A DNA stretch of 64,000 nt from Guadua angustifolia. Its lineage: Eukaryota > Streptophyta > Magnoliopsida > Poales > Poaceae. The stretch is from assembly GCA_036346375.1 (NCBI GenBank), contig CM070504.1, positions 11,095,890 to 11,159,889 on the forward strand, in the 5' to 3' direction. This document shows positions 9,919-21,900 of this stretch, piece after piece (within the stretch, counting starts at the first letter, position 1; every line of letters begins with the position of its first letter). Position numbers and translations under genes: made by a program. Below the pieces are notes generated by a model. It had not been told where the DNA came from. It worked only from the letters and a program-made list of their open reading frames with translations, and made no database searches.

Positions 9919-12900
9919 ATGGGGCGCTCGGATCCAGACCGGAGCGGAGACCGGCTGGACATCTACGAGCTCTTCTGTCACTACAACGCCCTCTACTTCC
10001 ACGACTCCCTCGGTGCGTGCGCCGTCTCTTGGACCGAGGACCCACTTCCCCATCGGTAAGGGTCGCCCCCCTGATTCTTGGATTCGCGAGTGACATACGG
10101 GTTCTATTTCCGGAGTTGTGCAATTTGAGGTTTCGGATGTTGGATTGTTCCGTGATTGCAAGATATTGCTTGTTTCGTATCTTGTTCCTCCCCAAAAGAA
10201 TTGCTACGCATGCACGGGTTACCTAGACGATACATTCTGAATTTCTGATAATTTTCGAGGGAAACAGCAGGGGAGAAGAACCCTATCGTATACGAGTTCT
10301 GTCTCGGTCCTTCCGGAGGTGTAAGAGGTTCTAGCACATCCGTCAAATCTAATCATCTATCAGGGGTAAAAGTTATTACAGTTACTTCTTGGAGAGAAGT
10401 AGTCCAATCCCTCTCTTGTTCATTAGAATTAGACCATCAATACCTGAAAAGAGTCCAGCAAGAACATAGGTGAACCCTACGCCCTGCGCCTTGCTGTTGG
10501 TTGGAGTTCCAGTGCTAACCTCTGAATCTTTTTGCATTGTTCTCTTGTTCATTGACCAAAAGAATAAGGAATAAGTCCATTTTACACCCCTCAACTTTTC
10601 AAGAAGTCTATTTAACAACCTCAACTACAAGACAGGGATTTAGTTCCCAAACTTACAAAACCAGGTCAATTTATACCCTAAGATGGTTTTGATGATTTAG
10701 ATCCCAGTCAAGATGGTTTTCACCATATTGGCAGTTCTGTCATTGAGTTTTGGTAATGTGGATTTAATTCATGGGTATTGACATCAACATCATTTACCTT
10801 TTTCTCACTCATTTGCTCTCTATATACATTCTCTTTCTTCTCGTCATCATTCTTTTCTTATTTGGATCTACATCAGCAAAAATCGATGATATGACTGCCA
10901 ACATAGCAAAAGTCACAAAAATCACCCTAAGTTGGATCTCTATCAACAAAACCGCCTTAAGGTGTAAATTGACCCGGTTTTGTAAGTTTGGGGTGCTAAA
11001 TAGCCGATTTTATAGTTGAGGGTGTTAAATGAACTTTTTGGAAAGTTGGGTTGGGGGGTGTAAAATTGACTTATTCCAAAAATTAATATTGTTGGAGCAT
11101 TTGACACCGGTAGGGATTGATGCCTGTATCAACGACAAGAAACAAAGAAAGAAAGATTCGATATATTTTTTGAGATCCCTTCCGGGAAGGATAGGTGAAG
11201 ATGGTGTAGAGCAAATTACATTGATAACCTTTCCATGTCAATTAGTGCCGCACTTAATGAAGTGGCCAGTGCTGGACAATTCCACGAGATGCGAACCATT
11301 GGATGTCGTTGTTTGCATGGCTGAAAAGGTTTAGGGCTTAACACTTTCCCATTGTATATATATTAACATTCTAATATGCTTAGGACATATGATTTGAAAT
11401 AGGCTTGTGAGGTTGTATTTGTCATGGTGATTGGCTCCAAGTCACTTAAAATGTGGTCGGGCAGCTCTCAGATCCAACACAAGGAGTTATGGTGAATTCA
11501 AGTCTTTGATTACCTGTAAAGTTGATAATAGCAGACATTTTCATGGGAGCATTTAATTCTGTTATGGAATGTAGTGAGTAGTGGCAGTTTTACAATTAAG
11601 GAATACCTTTGTTAAAAATGTATTTGAAAGTTCATTGAATGTTCTTTTGATATATGGAATGTATACAGTGCGATACATTAGTCATAGTAACGGACTTGCA
11701 GTTGTGGAATTAATAATTCCTTGTTATGTTAATAGTTGAATTCTTGTGTGTGTAAAAACTGAATAAGCTTATTTTCAGGCATTTGCCCTTTTCTTGCAAA
11801 TTGATCACAGCATTTTCTTGCATCTTTTGGGGTATGGAATGTATACTTATCTTTCTTAAACGTTGTTGCCCAGCCTTCCCCCTAGTCCTGAGTTGAGGCT
11901 GAAAGTTTTGCAATGACATCTTTAAGCTGCCTGATAACAGGAGGAACATTTATCTAGAAGGCGGATTAAAAAATTGCTAAACTTTTCACTGATTACATAT
12001 GCATCTCTGCTCTAGTTGTTTTAAACTTCCTACTCGTTGGTATCATATATATAAGGGAATATCCCGTGTAAACTACTCTTATCGTGTAAACTCTATGAAA
12101 ACCACGTGTACAAGTTTTCAAAAATACTAAAAAAATTATCATACGTAGAGGAGGTGAGCTTCTATAGCCTTGTAAAATTTGAAAACCAAACTCAATCGCA
12201 TTCGAAAGATATGAGAAAGACAAATTCAGCCTAAATAGTGATTTTCACTGTTCAGCACTATTCATAATGCTGCTTGTCAATTTCATATCTTTCAAATGCG
12301 ATTGTAAATTTTACAGGGTGGTAGAAGCTCACCTCCCCTACTAATGGCAATTTTTTGAGAATTTTTGAAAACTTGTATATGTGATTTTCACGGAGTTTAC
12401 ACGATAAGGGTGGTTTATACTAGATATGTCCTCTATATATGCATGATATATGTATATAAATATACATATGGGCAACATATCCAGTGAAAACCTTCCTTAC
12501 GTGAAAACTCCGTGAAACCCACGTGTGCAAGTTTTAAAAAATTCTCAAAAAATTATCATACGTAGGGGAGGTGAGTTTCTACAATCCTGCAATTTTAAGA
12601 CCAAACTCAATCGCATTTGAAAGATATGAAAAAACAAACAGCAAAATTTTCCATATCTTTTAAATGCAACTGAGTGTGGTCTTCAAATTTTGCAAGATTG
12701 TATAAGCTTACCTTCCTTACGTATGGTAATTTTTTGAGAATTTTTCAAAACTTGTACACGTAAGTTTCATGGAGTTTTCACAATAAGAAGGGTTTTCACT
12801 GGATATGTTGCCATACATATATATGTATATGTATATGTATTCACACGCATATAGTACAGTTATCTAGGTCACCATGGTGCCTATGCACCATGATCCAAAA

Positions 12901-15900
12901 CAAGCATTTCCCCTTTGTATCACATGCGAAATTTATTGAAGTTTTTAGGATGTTGAGTTTAACTAGTTTACTAAATATATCAAACAGGTTTGAAATGAAA
13001 TTCAAACTAGAGTATCCTTTTTTTATGATAGTTTGATTGTAGGTATGTGCTGATTTTATATATAAATCAGCAAAGTGTGTGATCTAAATTCGTTCAAAAT
13101 CTTTGAATTTGAGTATATTTTTTTTAAAAGTATGTGTTTCATTTGAATTGTTATAGATTGGTATACATCCAAAAACAGAATTTTTGAAAAATATATCCGC
13201 ATATGGCTTGAATTCGTGCATTTGAAATTTGAATTTAAAACGTGTATTTCTCTATGTATCGCATGCAAAAAAAAAATGATTTTTTTTTGGATGCACACAC
13301 ACACACATATATGTGTATATGTATATATAATATCAGCAAAGCATGTGATCTAAATTCGTTCAAAATCTTTGAATTCGAGTATATATTTCAAAGGTATGCA
13401 TTTCATTTGAATTGTTATAGATGGTTAGAGCAACTCCAGCAGCCTCTGTATCGAGCTCGCTATCTCCAAATTTTACCGAATCGACGGAAAAAACGGCTCC
13501 AAAGGCTTAGCTATCACGCTCGCCAAATTTAGCGAGAGAGAGAGGCTCGCTACTCGGGCGAGTCTCTCTCCGCTCGCTATCCGGCGACATAGCTACTGCC
13601 GCTTGTTCGCATGAGCACAAGGATCCTCTGCTCGTCCTCCAACCCTCGCCGCTCAAGACGCCCAACCCGACCACCGCTTCGCTTCGTTTGTGGGGGCGCA
13701 GCGACCGGCACTTCCTCGCACGCAGCCTTGTCCATCTCGTCCTCATCTTCTCCCTCCAACCCCACACCGGTTGGCACCGATCCAGCCTCCGATCGCCGCC
13801 GCTCGCCTGCTCCTTGCTAGATCTGTGCCGGATCCCCAATCCTCCTCGAGCCATGATGGCAGATAGTAGTGCGGAGTGGAGATCTGATCGGATTTGAGTC
13901 ATCTCTTGCTTCTACTCGGTTTCTTGGTAAGGAGGAGCCCCAGATTTGGTAGTTATTGATTTGTTCTGTAGATGCTGCAAGCTTGTTATTGATTTGGTAG
14001 TTACTGATTTGCTAGATGCCTTACTGATTTACCGATTTACTAGTTGATAGCACCGATTTACTGATTTACCGATTTACTAGTTGATTGTTCTTCAGGCCTT
14101 CCTGCCATATCAGGAACAATCCATGCTTTATTTGAAACCTGAGTATCTGAAACAAGTCTGTAGAAATACATTTGCTTGATGACCAGCTTGATTGGAACCT
14201 TTTTGTCGGAGTTTTCGCTTGTATATGCTATCAGTGCTATGTTTCGGACTTGCTGATAAAAGCTTGTGTTTTCTTGCAATCACATTACTTGAAATTTGAT
14301 ATACCTATCAATATTTCTGTGAAAGTTTCGTTTTGTGGTTGTTCTTGTACATGGTTCACTTCCTTCATGCACTGTGCTTATCCTTTGGTGCTTAGGATAT
14401 CTGTGCGAGAAACGAGCATTCTGACTGTGAAGATCAGCGAAAAGGTAATCCTATTGACAGGCAATTGGACTAATCAAATGCTTCCTGATGGTCTTTCCAC
14501 CAGATCTGTGTTGAAATGCATTGAAATGCAGCCAATAGATATATGCTTTTGATTGGTGAAACCTGCATCCTTGACACATTATCTGGCATGACATCCAACA
14601 TTTGATGTTTGCAGATCGTCAACTTGAATGCAAATTAAGGATGGGTTAGTTTATTTTAGTGGGTTTGATCTTGCCGTTTGTTGGCTGCGACCCTCATGCC
14701 GTGGATTCCATAAATTGTGTTTGCTCACCCAATTGTTTTGACTAGTGATCCTGAAGAGTATTACTTGCACTAGCACTTGCTTCAACTTGCATGCACTTTT
14801 AGGATGAAATCACTGCCCTGATCTCCGGTGCAGGCTGGATTCAATAACCGTGTGTGCTCACCTGACACTTTAGTTTGGATTAATTCTGAGTAGTCTATTG
14901 TTCGTTCCATTTTTGTTCTTTTCACAGACAAATTATACGGCTGTTCGATAGATGGTGTGCAGTGCTAATGGATGTGGTCTATTGTTTTTTTTTGTCTTAC
15001 CTGATTAGTATGCTGCTGGATGCCGAAGCTTGATTGACCTGAAGGCACTGAAGTTTTGTTCGAATATAGCCGTTGCGACGACCGTTAGAATATAGCCGTT
15101 GCGACGACCGTTTCAATATAGCCGTTGCGACGACCGATACGACATGACTCACTCAGTACAATAATTTTAATAATCACCATTATAACATAACCAATTCTGA
15201 GAAAAATTCAAATTTAAAACTCCCACGTTCAAATATAGCCATTGAATTTACAATGTGATCGTCACAATAAATTTTAATTTTTAAATTCCGTATTTAAATA
15301 TAGTTGTTTGAATGTATCGGTAAAAAAAGCAGTTCTTTGTTATATACATTATGTGGAATATGATTAGAATATAGAGAGAGAAGATAGGGAGTGTGATATG
15401 GAGAGTCTTTGTTGGAGAGGAGGAGATATGGAGAGGCATTTTTTTAGAGAGTTCTGTAAAAGTGGCTTTTGGAGAGTGGGATTTGGAGAGCGTTGCTGGA
15501 GTTGCTCTTATATACCCTAAAACAGAAATTTTTGAAAAATATACCTGAATTTGGCTTGAATGCACACATTTGAAATCATGGTGCCTGACACCATGGTGCT
15601 CCATTGTCGCTCTCCACCCACCTTTCCATGCTCAGACGATGTAATAATTGACTGGCTTAGGTACACTAAATCCAAACTTTTGATGCAACAATTGTTTTTT
15701 ACAATGTTAAAACATATTCATCATATATCTTGTTTTGTTAAGCACATTTTTTTCCCAACAAAACACTTCAAATGGATTGTAAATAGGATAAATGATTTAG
15801 GGGATATCGTCGTTCAAAGTTTGCAATCAACCCACGTTTCTCTCTCCACCCAAGTTTATTAAGTCATAAAGTCGAGTCAAGTCGCCAGAGGGGGACTTGT

Positions 15901-18900
15901 CGACTAGTCGCGACTAGTCTCCAAATTAGGAAGTATGTTAATAGGGCATGCCATATACTAAGTTATATCAACAAGTAAACACATATATATATTGTAAAGC
16001 ATGAAATGAAGAGAACAACAACATAAGTATGATGATGAGTTGATGACTTGTTTTGATTCCACCATGATGAGTGGAGAAACATAAACTTTCTAGTGCATCT
16101 ACTAGTACTACGACTACATTACTTGGCTACTTGCTAGTGCATTACTAGTACTATTACTACTACATTACTAGTACTACACTACTGCCTAGTGCCTACTGCT
16201 ACATCCTACATTACTAGTTAGCAGTCAGCAACACAGCATAGCAAAGCAAACCAGCGAAGTAGAGAAAAATAGAGCAGAGCAGGGGAGGAAGGAGAGGACA
16301 GGGGAACAGATTTGACCAGAGCAAGAGAGAAGGAAGGACGGTGAAGCACTGACCGGAGGAGGCGGACAGGCGGAGGAGGCGCTCGATTTGGAGTGGAGAT
16401 TGCGGCAGACGGGTGGAGGAGCCTGCGGCGGTGGATGGGCGGATGAGATGCTTGATTTGGAGTGGAGGAGCGGAGGTGGTGGCAAACGGGCGTAGGAGCC
16501 TGCGGTGGCAGTGGACAGGCGAAGGCGGCGTTTAATCTGAACCGGAGGCATCTAGGGCTAGGGTTTAGCCACTACAATCTAATTGGTATATGTCTCTCCT
16601 CTCTATCTGAATGTGGGCTGTTAAGTCACATGGCTAGCCAAGCACAATTAGGGTGTGTTTGGTAGAGCTCTAGCTCCACCAGATCTGTGGATCTGGTCCG
16701 TGGAGCTAGAGCTGTGAATACATTAAGAGTGTTTAGATGGATCATCTTGTTTACATTTTAGACCAAAAATATAAACTTAATTCACTTTATTTTAACCTAC
16801 AAGTTTCAGATCTCAGGTAAAGCTGGGATCTGGAGCTCTACCAAACAGGCCCTTAGTCGTGGCTAGTCGCCTGACTAGTCGTTCCAATCGAGTCGAGCAC
16901 CCTAGTCGTTCTCGATATACTGACTAGATGGCTAATCGTGGATTAGTTGACAACTTAATAACATTGTCTCCACCTGCCCCTCTGCGCTCAGTATGGCAGT
17001 AAATTGGAATGTATTTGGAGATAAATGTGGTCCATTTTGTATTGCCGTGCTCACATGGCAATCATGCGTCATGGCTAGGTGTGGTAGTAAAATTTAACAG
17101 CGCGTCTAGTAAATTAGAATGTATTTGGACGTAAATGTGGTCCATTTTGTATTGTCGCTATCACATGGCCAGCATGCACCACAGCTAGGTGTGGTAGTAA
17201 AATGTAACAACATGTTCACTAAATTGGAATGTTTTGGATGTAAATGTAGTCCGGTCTATATTGCCGCTACCAGATGGCCATCATGGTCAACGGCTAGGTG
17301 TGGCAGTAAAATATGACAACGCATTCAGTAAATTAGAATGTATTTGGATGTAAATATGGTCCATTTTGTATTGTCGCTATCACATGGCTATCATGCACAA
17401 CAGCTAGGTGTGGCAATAAAATCTAATAACGCGTCTAGTAAATTGGAATGTATTTGGATGTAAATGTGGCATCCATTTTGTATTGCCGCTATCACATAGC
17501 CATCATGTGCCGCGGTTAGATGTGGCAGTAAAATATAACAACATGCCCAACAATTGGAATGCATTTGGATGTAACTGTAGTATCCATTTTTATTGTTGCA
17601 CTCACATGGGCCATCATGTGCTATGGCTAGGTGTGGCAGTGAAATCTAACAATGCATCTAGTAAATTGGTGTAGAAGATGATTCATTTGGCATTTATTGG
17701 CGAGGCTTATCATTTTGTTCCTCTCGTGATCAATAAGCTACCGGTGAAAACCGTTTGTGAATCGGAGCTGTCAAGCAAAAGTTATGACTAAAACAAGAAA
17801 AAAATTCTAGTACTAATAAGGAACCCATATTTGTTAGTAGGTTGTCTATGTCACTGGCTGGTGGGCTTGGTCTTCGTACGAAGTGGGTGCACATGGGGTG
17901 GGTTAGGCATGCTTGTCTGGCTGGCATGTAGAATAAGCTATTCTATGCTTGGGAGTAGAATAACGCATATCACACACACACGCACGCACACAAAATTTAC
18001 ATAGCATTTTGAACATAAAGCACATTAGCCGAATGTACTGTTCTGGACTATTACACAGTATGATAGCCATATGTATTGCAACGTCACACTCATATTTTTG
18101 TAGACAATCATGTGCATGGAAATTGGAGAGTTGTTCTGTTGCCTGTCATTCTGCACATTCTCATCTACTGTAGTTGACTGCAAATGACAGCCCTTCCATA
18201 GTTTTTTTTTGGATTAATTCCTCATATGCCACTGGAATTAGTCACTGACATGTGGGGTCAGGACCCACATGTCAGTGACAATGAATGGCATATAAGGGAC
18301 GTGGTTAACTTTCCGTGGCATATAAGGAATGTGGTTAACTTTCAGTGGCATATAAGGAATTGCCCCTTTTTTCTCACTGCTATCTTCTTAACATTAATTA
18401 CTCCGCTGTATAATAAAATGGATTTCTGAAATATAACCTATACTACAAATCAGAACTAATTATACGTGATTTATCATCCACTAAAGTACATAATCAAAGT
18501 ATTTATTAGTTGCCATTACCAGAGTGATTGTCTTGACACTTTTCTTTTTTTAATCATTTTAATGCAGTGATGTAAGTAGTTGTGATTATTATCCTGGAGG
18601 TGGTGGCTGTATTATACTTCTTTCCAAGACCTTGTTCGAATGTCACACAGACTTGGATCTGAAGAATGTTTTGCTTCATGAGATGATTCATGCTTATATG
18701 TGCATCAAAGACAGCAACAATAACCATAGGTACTTGTTCAATAACTAGTATCTTTCTAATATACCTCCGAATTTCTACTTTCACTCTGATTAATTTCAAA
18801 ACTGTTATCAAGCAGTGACCATGGTGCAAAATTCCAGAAACTGATGAATTCAATTAATTCCAACTCTGTAGCTGATCCCCACGTAAGTTGAATCAAGTAT

Positions 18901-21900
18901 CAACTATCAATCACTGTACTTACAGATTCCTTATTAACACTGTTGATTATATTCAGCGCCCTGTTGGTGGCTACAGAATAACTATTCTCCATGAGATCAG
19001 AAAGAAACAATATCAATACAAGGTAAGAACTGGGACTGTAATGAGCAAATTTTTATTTTTACTTTGAGATTGACAGCTAGCCATGTTTGCAGTGTGAAAG
19101 CTGTGGAGATTTGGTCAAGTCAATCAATATCAGAGGACCTTCACATGATGACTGCATTGAGAGAATGGGTGCTAATGACTTGTGTCAGAATTTAATGTGT
19201 CACTGGCATAGGTATTAGCTATACGCTTCACTGCAATTTTTGGTCCAGTACTTGACTTGTTGGTATCATATATATTAAAGTTGTTGGGAACCCAGCAACG
19301 ACATGAAGTAACATCATCCATTTAATTTGGACCGTTCGATCTTTTGTACAACAGTTGTCGTCCAATCGATCTAAGGGGATGAGTAAAAAAACACACACAC
19401 AATATTCTAGGCTATTCTTCTTCCTTGACAATCTGTGGAGAAGGAGTAAGGAAAAGGGAGAGAGGAGAGAGCTCACTGGGTTTGGGGAACATTGCCAGTG
19501 AGGTTGCATTTGAGCATGGAAGCGGGCGCCACCACTGGACGACCACTGCCGCAATGGAGGTTGAGCGTCGGTGGGATGTAGGATCTGAGGAAGATGATCG
19601 GATCCAGCCGCCGGAGAGGAAGACGGTGGATCCAACCGCCCCAGCCCAGATCTGGCTGCCGCATCATCGTCCCCCATCTGCAGCGCAGGAAAAGAGGCAG
19701 TGGTGGCATGGGGCAGGGGAGGTGACCGGAAGCTCAGGGAAGGAGGAGTAGAGGCCATGTGGTAGGGTGAGGGGCAGCGATGCAGGCAAGAGGAGGGGTC
19801 ACGATGAGAGGGGAAGGGGAGGAAGAGGTGGCTACGGTGGGTTAGAAAGAAGGGGAAGAAAAGAAGAAAAAGAGATGAGAGGAAGATAAAAGGAAGAAAA
19901 TGAAGGGGGGAAAAGGAAGGAAAGAAAAGAAACAAAAGGAAATAATAAAAGAAAAAATATAAATGAAAGAAAATAACATAGGAAAAAAGAGAACAGAATT
20001 TGGTTTTGTTGTGCCAGCAGGGCCAGCATGTAATTTGTTTTAGCCTCATTAGACTGTATATGGTAGTGTTATTTATATTTGGTAATAACATGTGATCTAT
20101 GTACAATCACATTTTTTAAATAACATAAAATGTTATAAATATAACATTTAAATGCTTTCCTTTTTCTTTTTTTTTAAGAAAATAAAATGGGCTCACATGC
20201 AGCGATATCACATGACGTCGTGCTACTGTGCGGCCTATTGTCTAATATCTATAAGAGTGCATCTGAATGCTGACAGAAATGTAAGTTAGATATACACTTT
20301 CCAGCCAGCTGTGAAATTGTTTGAAAGTAAAATCTGGTACTCTGCCTCTCCCTTGTTTGTTGTGTCCATGCTTTTTGCAACATTGAAGATTGGGTGGTAA
20401 GCTCAATTTGTGACTAACAAATATACGAACCATTGTTAAATTTGGCAAGAAAAATAGAGATAATAAATGAAGCACATGATGGTTAGACTCATAGTTACCA
20501 TAAACATGGTTCGTTCGAGTCGTGATACGAGATTTAGGTTTGCGGTTTGCTACCTTTTCTTCCAATTTCCACTGTGAACACGAACCCTATATCCTAAGCC
20601 GGTTCGCGATCTGTAGGGATTTACAATGAATCTGGTAGCTTTGGTTAGACTCATCCTGAGTGATGACACTATCGACAATTATAGTAAGAAAAGATGGTGA
20701 ATAATCTGATTAGATCTTTGTTTTATTAAGATATACGGTTCAATTTGGCATCATTGTTGTTTGATCTCAACAGAGTTAAGTATGAACACTTACTGTCAGG
20801 TTACTGTTGATGTCCAAATATATTTATGCATGCACTACGAATATGTAGAATTTTATCAGTCAATCTTTCCAGCTAAGATAGAGTACCTTGATTTCCTTAA
20901 GAGGGGCTGGGGCCAATTTGTATTGCCCACTGAACTACAAACACACATGTTTGACAGATATTCCTACCTGCAGCAAGGCAATTGTTGCTGTACTTTTAGG
21001 GGTGTAAATGGTCAAATTCAAATAGGATAATTGTTCGACCATGTCTGAATCTGTGTATTTTGGGATGGTTTCAAATATGCCTGGATCATTAGTAAACTAG
21101 AATTTGAATGTTATACCAAGTTAATAGTAAACTAGAAGAAAATTTGTTCAGTTGCTATTTTGTAAATTAAAGATGAGCAATGTGATGGAGCACATGTCCA
21201 TAACTAAATATAGTGTTACTGGGTTATGGATGGAGTTATATTATTGACTTAAGATTAGCAATTTCAGGTCTAGTAATTATTTTGGATTTCTGAATTTGAC
21301 TACATGTTTGATATGGCATTCAGATTCAAGCCCAGCAAAAAAAAATCGGATAATATCTGAATCCAAACTTGAATAATTATTTGGATGTAAAATCTTACCA
21401 AACAAGCATTTTGTTGCATTCAAATGTTAAGATTATCCATATCGAATTTGCAACCTAATTTGGCCTCTTTTTGTCCATTACTATATTTTTGAATGCTTGG
21501 TTTGTAATGTCTATGCAGGCACAAGAAGCGGTGCTCAGGCAGCTACCATAGAGTTCAAGACTCATCACCAGGCTGTGTAGAACTTAAGGGTTCAAAAGGT
21601 AGCTTTTGGCTTAAGACCTAATTGTTCAAACTATGACATCATGTTTAGACCATAAAATATGTCATTTTCTTTCTGGAGATGACTCTTCAATGCAGATTTT
21701 GAATTCTTAGTAGTATGCCTCGTATAGAGTAATGATATCGCTTATTGTTCTCAATAACTTCAGCTGAAGAAGCACTTGATAAGGGCAAGGCTGAAGAATC
21801 AGCCTGTGGAAGTTGGCACGCCACACATGCATCCAGTAAGTGTGAGACAAGCAATAAACATGAACTGGAAGATGCCTCTGCTGAGTTCCTTCATCCTACT

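Larger units (their letters stand above)
12869..15604. repeat. Outer inverted-repeat element hosting a nested Harbinger-type element
   Basis: The left end GGTCACCATGGTGCCTATGCACCATGAT pairs with the reverse complement of ATCATGGTGCCTGACACCATGGTGCTCC at the right. Inside, a segment of about 200 bp (13076-13235: GATCTAAATTCGTTCAAAATC onward) is repeated at 13346-13427 and resumes at 15508-15580. The 2080-bp Harbinger-type element therefore sits inside the second copy. No target duplication is clear for the outer element. Confidence 0.4.
10056..18567 (+). other. Intron 1 of the SPRTN-like gene, transposon-filled
   Basis: The donor is CATCG|GTAAGG and the acceptor AATGCAG|TGATG. The 8512-bp intron contains at least six separable repeats, listed individually. 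Between them, 11335-12054 and 17680-18210 show only AT-rich sequence. An unexplained open frame lies at about 11093-11334. The intron separates the first SprT helix from the HExxH exon, so correct removal is essential for activity. Confidence 0.8.

Noticed and set aside
19228..20106. 292-codon minus-strand frame in SPRTN intron 5
   Set aside because: Its Phe/Leu/Ser/Pro-rich translation is a by-product of the purine-rich + strand. No domain or signal is convincing.
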